DNA of 51,018 bases. It comes from Kiloniellaceae bacterium. GTDB taxonomy: Bacteria; Pseudomonadota; Alphaproteobacteria; Kiloniellales; J153. Shown piece by piece: positions 38,278-47,175 of the stretch. Numbering within the stretch: the stretch's first letter is position 1; each line of letters opens with the position of its first letter. The notes under the pieces are model-generated. The model was given only the letters and a program-made list of their open reading frames with translations. It was not told the origin of the DNA and did not search any database. The stretch is taken from assembly GCA_021776095.1 (NCBI GenBank), contig JAJFGO010000065.1:1-51018 (forward strand), written 5' to 3'. Made by a program: the position numbers and the translations under genes.

Positions 38278-39090
38278 TTAGGTCTGAAGCAGGGGATCTT
38301 GGCCCGAATCCAGGGCCGCCCGAAAGGCCATAAGGTCTTGCCAGGCCAGGCGTTTTTGGCCCGGCTGGCGCAATAGATAGGCTGGGTGCAGGCTCGCCAG
38401 GGCGGGAATCGGGCGGGTCATGCCGGGGTGCTGATAACGGGCCCATTTGCCGCGCAGGCGCAGGATGCCCTCGCGGCGGCCCAACAGGGTTTTGGCCGAA
38501 ATTCCGCCGATCAAGAGCAGAAAAGCCGGGTCGACCAGCTCAATGTGGCGTTCGACGAAGGGCAGGCAGGTCGCGATCTCGTTGCTGGTCGGGGTCCGGT
38601 TGCCCGGCGGGCGCCAGAACAGCACGTTGCTGATATAGACGCTGTCGCGGTCCAGTCCGATGCAGGCCAGCATGCGGTCGAGCAGCCGGCCCGAGGCACC
38701 GACGAAAGGCAGGCCGCGCCGGTCTTCTTCCGCGCCCGGCCCCTCGCCCAAAATCATGACCCGCGCTTCGGGGTTGCCGTCGGCAAAGACTAAGTTGGTC
38801 GCGTCGTGGCGCAGGGCGCAGCCGTCGAATTCTTCCAGGGCGGCGCGCAACGCCGCCAGGTCCTCGGCGCCATGCGCCAGGTCGCGCGCCGAGGCCAGGA
38901 CCGTATCGTTCGAGGCAAGCTTGGGCGGCGCCGGTTCGCTCCGCGCTGGTTGCGGCGACCGGTGCGCGGGCGCGGCGGACGCCGCGGGGCGGGCCAGGCG
39001 GTCGCGCGGCGTTTCGTCGACGGCTTCGTCGGCGCCGGCCTCGACCAGCCAACGCAAGGCCGCCAGGGATGCCTCGTCTGCTTCGTTCAT
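38278..39090 (-). CDS. Uracil-DNA glycosylase, family 4-like
   Basis: This 270-residue protein has the family 4 UDG motifs [19 protein letters not shown] (active-site loop) and [11 protein letters not shown] near the C-terminus, and removes uracil from DNA. Its N-terminal 60 residues are Ala/Pro-rich. I count only three cysteines (in [16 protein letters not shown] and IATCLPFVE), while classic family 4 enzymes use four for a 4Fe-4S cluster, so the cluster may be altered or absent. I chose ATG at 39090. Confidence 0.85.
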   Translation of the reverse strand: MNEADEASLAALRWLVEAGADEAVDETPRDRLARPAASAAPAHRSPQPARSEPAPPKLASNDTVLASARDLAHGAEDLAALRAALEEFDGCALRHDATNLVFADGNPEARVMILGEGPGAEEDRRGLPFVGASGRLLDRMLACIGLDRDSVYISNVLFWRPPGNRTPTSNEIATCLPFVERHIELVDPAFLLLIGGISAKTLLGRREGILRLRGKWARYQHPGMTRPIPALASLHPAYLLRQPGQKRLAWQDLMAFRAALDSGQDPLLQT

Positions 39091-39235
39091 GGCGGCAGGA
39101 TAGCACTCCGGCGCAAATCGCGAAATGCGCGGCCCGCGCCCGGCGCCTGGGGGCATTTGCGAGCGACCCGGCCGTAGTGCCATGGGCCGTGCTAGTCTTG
39201 TGAACCAGATTGCTCAGGCCAGAGATTCAAGGTTC

Positions 39236-39676
39236 ATGCCCGGTACCACATTGCGCCGCGTTCTGCCCTTTCGACCCGAACAGCTTTTCGATCTGGTCGC
39301 CGAGGTCGAGCGCTACCCGGAATTCGTGCCCTGGTGGGTCGCCGCCAGAATAACCGGGCGCGATGGCGATACCTATGCCACGGATCAGGTGGTGCGGTTT
39401 GGACCGCTGCGTCGGCGCTTCGCGACCCGGACACAACTTTTGCGCCCGGCACGCATCGATGTGAGCTCAGAGGATCGCGGCTTCCGCCAATTCCAAATCT
39501 GTTGGCGCTTCGACGAAACCCCGAAAGGCGACTGCGAGGTCGGCCTGACCATGACGGTCGAGCTTTCCTGGCGGCCGGCTCAAGAGGTGTTCGCGGCCGC
39601 CATGGCGCACGGTCCCGAACGCCTGGTCGCGGCCTTCGAGGCGCGGGCGCGCCAGGTCTACGGCACTTCGCTTTGA
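39236..39676 (+). CDS. COQ10-like START-domain protein
   Basis: This 146-residue protein is a polyketide-cyclase/START domain of the COQ10 (RatA) type, with LPFRPEQLFDLVAEVERYPE and FVPWWVAARI at the N-terminus and ISWRFDETPKGDCEVGLTM-like central residues. COQ10 proteins bind ubiquinone and help respiratory chain function. Its position before rquA and ETF-QO supports a quinone role. Start is ATG at 39236. Confidence 0.9.
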   Translation: MPGTTLRRVLPFRPEQLFDLVAEVERYPEFVPWWVAARITGRDGDTYATDQVVRFGPLRRRFATRTQLLRPARIDVSSEDRGFRQFQICWRFDETPKGDCEVGLTMTVELSWRPAQEVFAAAMAHGPERLVAAFEARARQVYGTSL

Positions 39677-39846
39677 TGTGGCAGGCGTTGACGGCGCCTT
39701 TGACCTACGTCATGGCGCGTGCGGCGCATACCCGCTTTGTTTCCGCCAAGGGGCCGCGCGCGACATGCGCAGGAATGGCCGTTGGGAATTGATGTGGGCG
39801 AAGCGGCCGTGGCGGTTCAAGATCAAAGCATGACGGGCGGCGCGCG

Positions 39847-40617
39847 TTGAGCGTCGAACCCTCGGCGCTGGACTGTACCCCGTATCCGCGACGACGTGCG
39901 GTGCCGGCGGCGGTCCCTGCTTATTTGGAAGAGACCTACCACTGGGCCTATTTGAGCCCGCGCAATTTGAAGCTCTTGGACCGGCCGTCGATCGTCTCGG
40001 CAATTCTGTGGGGCAACTATCGACGGTTGCTGCGCATGGCATTGGCCGAATTGCGGCCCGGGCAGCGGGTCTTGCAGCCGGCCTGCGTGTACGGCGATTT
40101 TTCGCCCGTCTTGGCCGAATTCTTGGGTCCGGAAGGGTGTCTCGACGTGACCGACGTTGCCCCGCTGCAGATCGAGAATTGCCGGCGTAAGCTGAGAGGG
40201 TTTCGTCATGCCAAGGCGCAGGTGCGCGACGCCGCCGATCTGGGCGGTGGCGGCTACGACGCGGTCTGCTGCTTCTTCCTGCTGCATGAACTGCCGGACG
40301 GCTATAAGCGAAAGGTGGTCGACGCCTTGCTCGATAGCGTTCGTCCGGGCGGTAAGGTGATATTCGTCGATTACCACCGGCCACACTGGGCGCATCCGCT
40401 CAAGCCGGTCATGAGCCTGGTCTTCGATCGCTTGGAGCCATTCGCCAAGGGGCTCTGGGATTTCGAGATTGCCAGCTACGCCGCCCAGACCGCGCGCTTC
40501 GACTGGTCCAAGCGAACATGCTTCGCCGGCCTGTATCAAATCTCCGTCGCGCGGTGCTGCGGCCGGGCCGGTCGCCGCCGCGCCTGGTCGCGTCCCGTCG
40601 CCCGTGCCGTTCCTTAG
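39847..40617 (+). CDS. rquA: Rhodoquinone biosynthesis enzyme RquA
   Basis: This 256-residue methyltransferase-like protein matches RquA from Rhodospirillum rubrum in key blocks: AYLEETYHWAYLSPRN, SAILWGNYRRLL, LQPACVYGDFSPVLAEF, DVAPLQIENCRRKL, CCFFLLHELPDGYKRKVVD, and VIFVDYHRPHWAHPLKP followed by LEPFAKGLWDFEI. RquA converts ubiquinone to rhodoquinone, the low-potential quinone used for fumarate-type anaerobic respiration. The start is TTG at 39847 or GTG at 39901; no ATG is available. The extra C-terminal Arg-rich tail (about 20 residues) is unusual. It lies upstream of ETF-QO on the same strand. Confidence 0.9.
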   Translation: MSVEPSALDCTPYPRRRAVPAAVPAYLEETYHWAYLSPRNLKLLDRPSIVSAILWGNYRRLLRMALAELRPGQRVLQPACVYGDFSPVLAEFLGPEGCLDVTDVAPLQIENCRRKLRGFRHAKAQVRDAADLGGGGYDAVCCFFLLHELPDGYKRKVVDALLDSVRPGGKVIFVDYHRPHWAHPLKPVMSLVFDRLEPFAKGLWDFEIASYAAQTARFDWSKRTCFAGLYQISVARCCGRAGRRRAWSRPVARAVP

Positions 40618-40756
40618 GCGCAATCGAACAAGAAGTAGGGCGTAATCGCGATTGGTCTTCGCCGTTTCCGCCGTTATACAGGCGGGATTGCTTGCCAAGA
40701 CCGGCGCGGGGTTTGGCTGGAGTCGTAATCCGGCGGCCGGCGAAAGGATGGGGTCG

Positions 40757-42409
40757 ATGGAACGAGAATCCATGGAATTCGACGTCGTGATCGTGGGGGC
40801 TGGCCCGGCCGGGTTGGGCGCCGCGATCCGGCTGCGGCAATTAAGTGCGGAACAAGGCCGGGAGATCAGCGTCTGCGTGCTGGAAAAGGGCTCCGAGGTC
40901 GGCGCCCATATTCTCTCCGGCGCGGTTTTCGAGCCGCTGGTGCTTGATGAGCTGATCCCCGACTGGCAAGCCAAGGGCGCCCCGCTCAACACCCCGGTCA
41001 GCCAGGAGAGGTTCGTCTTTCTGACCGAGAAAGGCGGCTTGAACGTGCCCACCGGCCTCATGCCCGGGCAGATGCAGAACCATGGCAACTACATCATTTC
41101 CTTAGGCAACCTGTGCCGCTGGCTGGGCGAACAGGCAGAGGCCCTGGGGGTCGAGGTCTATCCCGGTTTCGCCGCCGCCGAGGTATTGTACGACGATCAA
41201 GGGCGGGTGCGCGGAGTCGCGACCGGCGATATGGGCATCGGCAAGGACGGTACCCCCAAGGACAGCCATCAGCCGGGCATGGAGTTGCTGGGCAAGTACA
41301 CGCTGTTCGCCGAGGGTTGCCGCGGATCGCTCAGCAAGTCGCTCATGGCGCGCTTCGGCCTGCGCGAAGGCGTCGATCCGCAAACCTACGGGATCGGATT
41401 GAAGGAATTGTGGGAGCTTGACCCCGCTCAGCACGAGCAGGGCCTGGTCATGCACACGGCCGGTTGGCCAGTGGACGGCAAGACCTGGGGTGGCTCCTTC
41501 ATCTATCATATGGAGGGCAATCAGGCGGCGATTGGTTATGTGGTCGGTCTCGATTATCAGAACCCCCACCTCTCGCCCTTCGAGGAATTTCAGCGCTTCA
41601 AGACCCACGCCAAAATCCGCCCCATGCTCGAAGGCGGCAAGCGCATCGCCTATGGCGCCCGGGCGTTGAACGAGGGCGGCTTGCAATCGATTCCCAAGCT
41701 GGTCTTCCCCGGCGGCTTGCTCCTGGGATGCGCGGCCGGCTTCTTAAACGTGCCGAAGATCAAGGGCAGCCATAACGCGATCAAGAGCGGTATGGTTGCC
41801 GCCGAAACAGTGGCCGGCGCCCTGGCCGGGGGCGACGCCGGACATGGCACCTTGGATGCCTACACGGAATCGCTGCAAGCGTCGTGGGTCTACGACGAGT
41901 TGCGCAAGGCGCGCAATTTCCGCCCCGCGTTCGCCCGTTGGGGCCTGCTTGGCGGGTCCCTGTGGGGCGGTATCGAGTTGAAGCTGCTCGGCGGCCGCGC
42001 GCCCTGGACCTTGCACAACAAGCACCACGATCACGATTCTTTGAAGCCGGCCGCCGCGGCGGCCAAGATCGACTACCCGAAGCCGGACGGGAAAATATCT
42101 TTCGACCGGCTGTCCTCGGTCTTTCTCGCCAGTACGAACCACGAGGAAGATCAACCGGTCCATCTGACCCTGAAGGACCCGGCGGTGGCGATCGACCACA
42201 ACTTGGCGATCTACGACGCGCCCGAGCAACGCTATTGCCCGGCAGGGGTTTACGAAATCATCCGCGAGGCGGACGGCTCGAACCCGCGATTGCAGATCAA
42301 TGCGCAGAACTGCGTCCACTGTAAGACCTGCGACATCAAGGACCCGACACAGAATATCAACTGGGTCACCCCGGAGGGCGGCGGCGGCCCGAATTACCCG
42401 AATATGTGA
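40757..42409 (+). CDS. etfD: Electron transfer flavoprotein-quinone oxidoreductase
   Basis: This 550-residue flavoprotein passes electrons from ETF to the quinone pool. The FAD-binding motif [19 protein letters not shown] is at the N-terminus. The conserved [16 protein letters not shown] and the quinone-binding middle part are present. The C-terminal 4Fe-4S ligands are YCPAGVYEI and [18 protein letters not shown] chose ATG at 40757 with AAAGG 9 bases upstream; earlier ATGs at 40652 and 40748 are possible. Next to rquA, it may work with rhodoquinone as well as ubiquinone. Confidence 0.94.
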   Translation: MERESMEFDVVIVGAGPAGLGAAIRLRQLSAEQGREISVCVLEKGSEVGAHILSGAVFEPLVLDELIPDWQAKGAPLNTPVSQERFVFLTEKGGLNVPTGLMPGQMQNHGNYIISLGNLCRWLGEQAEALGVEVYPGFAAAEVLYDDQGRVRGVATGDMGIGKDGTPKDSHQPGMELLGKYTLFAEGCRGSLSKSLMARFGLREGVDPQTYGIGLKELWELDPAQHEQGLVMHTAGWPVDGKTWGGSFIYHMEGNQAAIGYVVGLDYQNPHLSPFEEFQRFKTHAKIRPMLEGGKRIAYGARALNEGGLQSIPKLVFPGGLLLGCAAGFLNVPKIKGSHNAIKSGMVAAETVAGALAGGDAGHGTLDAYTESLQASWVYDELRKARNFRPAFARWGLLGGSLWGGIELKLLGGRAPWTLHNKHHDHDSLKPAAAAAKIDYPKPDGKISFDRLSSVFLASTNHEEDQPVHLTLKDPAVAIDHNLAIYDAPEQRYCPAGVYEIIREADGSNPRLQINAQNCVHCKTCDIKDPTQNINWVTPEGGGGPNYPNM

Positions 42410-42437
42410 CGCTCCGGCAGGCTGCCCGGGCCCTGGC

Positions 42438-42472
42438 CTGGGTCTGACGGCGGCGCTCTGGCCCAGACCCGG
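42438..42472. terminator. GC-rich hairpin after etfD
   Basis: CTGGGTCTG pairs with CAGACCCGG across a 17-base loop, within a longer GC-rich symmetric stretch about 30 bases after the etfD stop. No U-tract follows, so termination is uncertain. Confidence 0.3.
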
Positions 42473-42623
42473 GCTCGGCCGTCTGGCCCGGTCCGCCCTT
42501 GCCCCAGGGGCTGAGCGATGCCAATTTGAGAGGGTGTTCGCGCCGATCGACGGTCTGTGAGGCCACTGATCGTATGGACGCGGTGGATTGGCTGCTTCTT
42601 CCTTGGACGAACAGAACCATTCA

Positions 42624-44396
42624 ATGACTTTGAGATCAAACGGACATGGCAGCCTGGCCTTCTGGGCGGCTGCGGCGCTGTTGTTCACCTCGGCCTGTTC
42701 AAGCGAGCCGGTCGCAAACGGGGCGCGCTCGTCCGGTGGCCTGATCCTGCTGGCGGCGGCGCAAAGCGCGGTGCGCGGCGACGGCGATCCCACCGCAGGC
42801 TCGCCCTTAGGCTCCTATCTGGCTGGGTTGCACGCCGGGAACCGGCGCGATCTTTCGGCGGCCGCCGATTTCATGCTGCACGCCTTGTCTTACGACCCCG
42901 AGAACCCGCAGTTGCTCAACCGCTCACTGCTATTGCTAGCGAGCGACGGGCGTTATCAGAGCGCGGCGGAAGTCGCCGAGCGGATCCAGGTTTCGAACCC
43001 CGGCAATGGGTTGGCCAGCCTTGTCTTGGCGGTCGAGGCGGTGAAGCGGGGCGATTTGCCGGAAGCGGAATCCCACCTCGGCGACATGCCGACCCAGGGC
43101 TTGAGCGGGATCACTGGGCCGGTCCTGAAAGGTTGGATTCGGACCATGCAGGGCGATGGCGCCGGTGCCGTGGGCGAACTGGCGCCACTGCGCAACAAGA
43201 CCGGTTTCGGCGTTCTCTACGGCTTACACGCTGCCTTGATGAACGATATCATCGGCGATGCCGTGCAGGCTCGCGCGGAATTCGAGGAGGCCTTGACCGC
43301 GGCAGGTGAACCCAGCTTGCGTTTGGTCTGGCTGGCCGGGAACTTCTTCGAGCGGAACGGCGACGCGCCCCGTGCGATCGAACTCTATGAATCGTTTCTG
43401 CGCGCCAGCCCGGACTCCAGTGTGATCGGCGGCGCCCTGGCGCGCGCCCAGGCGGGCCGCGCGGCCCAGCCCGTTCTGGCCGAAGCGACTCACGGCATGG
43501 CCGAGGCTCTGTTCAATCTGGCCAGCCTCTTGTCGCAGGAAGGCGCCGGGGACGTCGCGCTGGCACATGTTCATCTGGCCTTGCGCCTGCGCCCCGATTT
43601 CGAAATCGCGCGGGTGCTCCTGGGCGAAATCCTGCAGGGCCAAGGGCGCGGCGCCGAGGCGATCGCCGCTTACCGGGCGGTTTCCTCGGAATCGGTGTTC
43701 TCCTGGATGGTGCGCTTGCGTGTCGCCGAGGAACTGGAGCGACTGGAGAAGATCGACGATGCGGTGGCCGAACTCGAGTCCCTCGCCGAGACCCGGCCCG
43801 AGCGCGCCGAAGCCCTGATTCGCCTGGGTAATCTGCTGCGCAACAAGGAGCGCTTCGACGAGGCGGTGTCCGCTTACGACCGGGCGGTTGGGCGTGTCGG
43901 CGAGCCGGCGCGGCGTTATTGGTCCCTGTACTATTTCCGCGGCATCGCCTTGGAGCGCACCGCCAACTGGGAGCGTGCGGAGCGCGATTTCCTTCTGGCC
44001 CTGGATCTGGAACCGGAACAGCCTTTCGTCATGAACTACCTCGCGTATTCCTGGGTCGAGAAGAAACTTAATCTCGACAAGGCGAAGGGCATGTTGGCGC
44101 GTGCCGTGGAGCTTCGCCCGGACGACGGCTTCATCGTCGATAGCCTGGGCTGGGTCTATTATCGCCTCGGCGACTACGACCTGGGCGTGAAGTACCTGGA
44201 GCGCGCGGTCGAGCTTCGGCCCCAAGACCCGGTGATCAACGATCACCTTGGCGACGCCTATTGGCAGGTCGGCCGCAAGCAGGAGGCCCGCTTCCAATGG
44301 CGCCGGGCACTCAGCCTGAAGCCCGAGGAGGACCAAGTGTCCGTGATCGAATCGAAGATCGACCGGGGCTTGCCGGACCGGCAAAAAGATATCTGA
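42624..44396 (+). CDS. TPR-repeat lipoprotein
   Basis: This 590-residue protein begins with a signal peptide that ends in a lipobox (LLFTSACSSEP), and so is probably lipid-anchored in the periplasm or outer membrane. The rest is made of about 10-12 tetratricopeptide-like helical pairs, such as FNLASLLSQEGAGDVALAHV and GWVYYRLGDYDLGVKYLERA. TPR proteins serve as scaffolds. It lies 3 bases before ispE, a pairing seen in other alphaproteobacteria. I chose ATG at 42624. Confidence 0.85.
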   Translation: MTLRSNGHGSLAFWAAAALLFTSACSSEPVANGARSSGGLILLAAAQSAVRGDGDPTAGSPLGSYLAGLHAGNRRDLSAAADFMLHALSYDPENPQLLNRSLLLLASDGRYQSAAEVAERIQVSNPGNGLASLVLAVEAVKRGDLPEAESHLGDMPTQGLSGITGPVLKGWIRTMQGDGAGAVGELAPLRNKTGFGVLYGLHAALMNDIIGDAVQARAEFEEALTAAGEPSLRLVWLAGNFFERNGDAPRAIELYESFLRASPDSSVIGGALARAQAGRAAQPVLAEATHGMAEALFNLASLLSQEGAGDVALAHVHLALRLRPDFEIARVLLGEILQGQGRGAEAIAAYRAVSSESVFSWMVRLRVAEELERLEKIDDAVAELESLAETRPERAEALIRLGNLLRNKERFDEAVSAYDRAVGRVGEPARRYWSLYYFRGIALERTANWERAERDFLLALDLEPEQPFVMNYLAYSWVEKKLNLDKAKGMLARAVELRPDDGFIVDSLGWVYYRLGDYDLGVKYLERAVELRPQDPVINDHLGDAYWQVGRKQEARFQWRRALSLKPEEDQVSVIESKIDRGLPDRQKDI

Positions 44397-44399
44397 GTC

Positions 44400-45287
44400 G
44401 TGGCCTTGGACGATGGCCCGGCGGGCGCGCCGCTACGCCTCGAGGCCTGGGCCAAGGTCAACCTAACGCTCCACGTCACTGGGCGCCGGGCCGACGGCTA
44501 TCATGAGCTCGACAGTCTGGTGGTCTTCGCCGGGGTCGGCGACACCCTGGAGATCGCGCCGGGCGAGGATCTGAGCCTTTCCCTGGACGGCCCCTTTGCC
44601 GGTGCCTTGGGCGCTCCGGAGTCGAATTTGGTTTTGCGGGCGGCGGCGGCCCTGCGGTCACGCCATGGGCCCACCCTCGGGTCGCGCTTGCGTCTGACCA
44701 AACGGCTGCCGGTCGCATCCGGAATCGGCGGTGGCTCCAGCGATGCCGCGGCGGCCCTGCGCGGCCTGAACGAGTTTTGGCGCCTCGGCGTATCGCTAGC
44801 CGATCTATCGGCCTTGGGCGTCGCCTTGGGCGCGGATGTACCGGTTTGCCTGGCCGCGCGGCCGAGCTTCATGGGCGGCATCGGCGATGCGATCGAGCCG
44901 GCGCCCGCGCTGCCGCCGGTTTGGCTGGTTCTGGTCAATCCCGGCGTGCCTTTGGCGACGCCGGCGGTGTTTCAGGCCCGCGGCGGTCCGTTCTCGGCGC
45001 CGTTTCGCTGGCGCGATCCGATCGGGAATGCACTGGCCCTAGCCGAGCGCCTCAAGGCAGGGCGCAACGATCTGGAAGCCCCCGCGACCGCCCTGGCGCC
45101 CGCTATCGGTGATGTCCTGGCCGCGTTGCGCGCAACGCCGCAGTGTTTGCTGGCCCGCATGTCGGGCAGCGGTGCGACCTGCTTCGGCTTGTACGGCGAC
45201 CGGGAAGAGGCCCGCGCCGCGGCGGCGCAGGTGGCTGAGCTGGATCGAAGGTGGTGGGTTAGCGCGGCGCCGGTTGTTGACGGTTAG
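44400..45287 (+). CDS. ispE: 4-diphosphocytidyl-2-C-methyl-D-erythritol kinase IspE
   Basis: IspE is the GHMP kinase of the MEP pathway. The protein has 295 residues, with the ATP loop PVASGIGGGSSDAAAALRG, the N-terminal AWAKVNLTLHVTGRRADGYH and the C-terminal MSGSGATCFGLYGD. The start is GTG at 44400. It follows the TPR gene with 3 bases between and is likely translationally coupled. Together with ispH, it supplies isoprenoids for quinones and hopanoids. Confidence 0.95.
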   Translation: MALDDGPAGAPLRLEAWAKVNLTLHVTGRRADGYHELDSLVVFAGVGDTLEIAPGEDLSLSLDGPFAGALGAPESNLVLRAAAALRSRHGPTLGSRLRLTKRLPVASGIGGGSSDAAAALRGLNEFWRLGVSLADLSALGVALGADVPVCLAARPSFMGGIGDAIEPAPALPPVWLVLVNPGVPLATPAVFQARGGPFSAPFRWRDPIGNALALAERLKAGRNDLEAPATALAPAIGDVLAALRATPQCLLARMSGSGATCFGLYGDREEARAAAAQVAELDRRWWVSAAPVVDG

Positions 45288-46339
45288 TTCTCGCCGTCCA
45301 TCATCTTGACGACCTCGCGCATGTCATCCAGCAGTTCGGTCGAGGGCTCGCCGTCGATCGGCAAGCCGGCGATCTGCTGATACATACGGATTGCCGTTTG
45401 GGTCTGGCCATCGACGATACCGTCGGGTTGGCTGGGTTCCATGTCGAGGCGCTTGAGCATGCGCTCCAGCTCGACCAGCTCCAAAACCTTCAGACCCCGC
45501 TTGGCGCCGGCCTCAACGCTGTCGAGTTCGCTGTCTGGATCGGTATTCCGGGCGGACGGGGTGGCCGCCGCCATTTGGGTCGATGTCCGCTTCGGCGCGG
45601 CCTGGACAGGATCTTGAATGCGCGGCGCCTGAGAAATTTGGGTCGTCCTGGAAGCACCGATCGCGCGCGCAGGGGCTTCGGCCTGTTGCTCCAAGGGCGA
45701 TACCTCCGGCGGTTGCTTGCCGTCGCTCAGGATCAGGACCGCCATCAGTGCGGCTAAACCGGCCAAACCCAGCGTGGGCCCTTGCCAGTTATTGCGTTTC
45801 ATCCGCCGCTTGGTGGTGTGTACCGCGTTGGTCGGCACCAGTTTGTTGACCCGGACCGGCGCATCGGAGGAGTCCGAGGGCGCCTCACCGGGCGCCGGGC
45901 GCTGGGCCGGCGTGCGGCCTTGGCCGGGCGCCAGGAAATCGGATTGCCCGCCGCCCCGCCCAGAGTCGTGTGGCTGGGCACCGAGATTGGGCCGAGCCGG
46001 ATTGGGCGCCGTGGCGTCATCCAGCGCCGCCAGGAGCGGGCCGTTGAGAGCGATTGAATCCGGGTTCGGCGGCAACGCCGCATAGCTATCGGCGGCCTGC
46101 TGTTTCGCCGCCTTACCTCTCTTGCGAAAGATGTTCTTGGCCTTGGTGGGTCTGGGCGCCGATGCCGTCTTGGACGCGGCCGGCCGCGCCACAGCCTGTC
46201 CTGCCGCAGTTTTCTTGGCGGCGGCCTTGGGCCTAGCCGAATTCGGCTTGGACTTCGCCTTCGTGACCGACGGCTTCGATGCCGCCGCGGCACGCCGGGT
46301 GGCTTTCTTAGCCGGTCTTGATTTTGACTTCTGAACCAC
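45284..46339 (-). CDS. Peptidoglycan-binding protein with Lys/Ala-rich tail
   Basis: This 351-residue protein begins with a strongly basic, Ala/Lys-rich segment (about residues 1-80; for example SRPAKKATRRAAAASKPS and RPKAAAKKTAAGQAVARP) that looks like a histone H1 tail. A disordered Pro-rich part follows, then one membrane helix (LGLAGLAALMAVLIL, about residues 205-220), and a C-terminal peptidoglycan-binding_1 domain (LERMLKRLDMEPSQPDGIVD, AIRMYQQIAGLPIDGEP). The basic tail would be cytoplasmic and the PG domain periplasmic. GTG at 46339 has GGAG about 10 bases upstream. It overlaps the end of ispE by 4 bases, convergent. Confidence 0.75.
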   Translation of the reverse strand: MVQKSKSRPAKKATRRAAAASKPSVTKAKSKPNSARPKAAAKKTAAGQAVARPAASKTASAPRPTKAKNIFRKRGKAAKQQAADSYAALPPNPDSIALNGPLLAALDDATAPNPARPNLGAQPHDSGRGGGQSDFLAPGQGRTPAQRPAPGEAPSDSSDAPVRVNKLVPTNAVHTTKRRMKRNNWQGPTLGLAGLAALMAVLILSDGKQPPEVSPLEQQAEAPARAIGASRTTQISQAPRIQDPVQAAPKRTSTQMAAATPSARNTDPDSELDSVEAGAKRGLKVLELVELERMLKRLDMEPSQPDGIVDGQTQTAIRMYQQIAGLPIDGEPSTELLDDMREVVKMMDGEN

Positions 46340-46478
46340 GCTTAGGGGTCTCCGCCCTCTGTGACAAGGCTGGGGCATAGTGCCAGACCAGGTCTTAAAC
46401 GCTGATTAACCCTGGGCATTCTTGGCTGGCCGCCGCGCCGCTTGTCGGCAGGCCCATGGCCCCATAGATTGCGGCGCC

Positions 46479-47075
46479 ATGAGCCATAACACCTGGATTC
46501 ACCGTAGCGTCCGCGCCGCCGTGCGGCCCCTGGTTGCCACCCCGGTGACGCCCAATCACCTGACCACCCTGCGCCTGGCGATCGGAATCGCGGCGGCGCT
46601 CGCCCTGGCTCATGGCGACGACCTTTGGCGCCATGTTGGTGCCGGCCTTTTCCTGTTTGCCATGGTGCTGGACCGGGCCGATGGCGAACTGGCCCGCCAG
46701 AGCGGTAAGAGCAGCCCTTGGGGCCATACCTACGACCTGGTGAGCGACACCCTGTGCAACGCTTTGGCGTTTTTCGGCCTGGGCGTGGGCTTGAGGGCCG
46801 GGGACTACGGGGGGTGGGCGCCGGCCATGGGATTGGTGGCGGGCTTGGCCATTGCCGCGATCCTTTGGCTGGTCATGACGATGGAAAAGCACCACGGCGA
46901 GCGGGCCGGGGAGCTGGCCGGCACGGCCGGCTTCGATCCCGACGACGCCATGCTTGTGCTGCCCATACTGGTCTGGCTTGGGCTATCCGACTGGCTCTTG
47001 ATCGCTGCTGCCTTGGGCGCACCGGCCTTTGCGCTCTTTATGTTCGTGTTGTTCCGGCGCCGCTTAGGCGGGTAG
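46479..47075 (+). CDS. CDP-alcohol phosphatidyltransferase family protein
   Basis: This 198-residue membrane protein has the CDP-alcohol phosphatidyltransferase signature DRADGELARQSG followed by WGHTYDLVSD (DG-x2-AR-x8-G-x3-D-x3-D). Several hydrophobic helices follow. The alcohol substrate cannot be told. It is about 100 bases before hpnN on the same strand and may be part of the same lipid-related cluster. The ATG at 46479 is used. Confidence 0.88.
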   Translation: MSHNTWIHRSVRAAVRPLVATPVTPNHLTTLRLAIGIAAALALAHGDDLWRHVGAGLFLFAMVLDRADGELARQSGKSSPWGHTYDLVSDTLCNALAFFGLGVGLRAGDYGGWAPAMGLVAGLAIAAILWLVMTMEKHHGERAGELAGTAGFDPDDAMLVLPILVWLGLSDWLLIAAALGAPAFALFMFVLFRRRLGG

Positions 47076-47175
47076 AAATCCGTCTCGCACGGCGGCGGCA
47101 TCCGGACCTCGGGTGCCCGGCCGCCGCCTGGCGTGATAGATTGCGCGCGCGTTCCCTGACCACTGGTGGCCCGAC

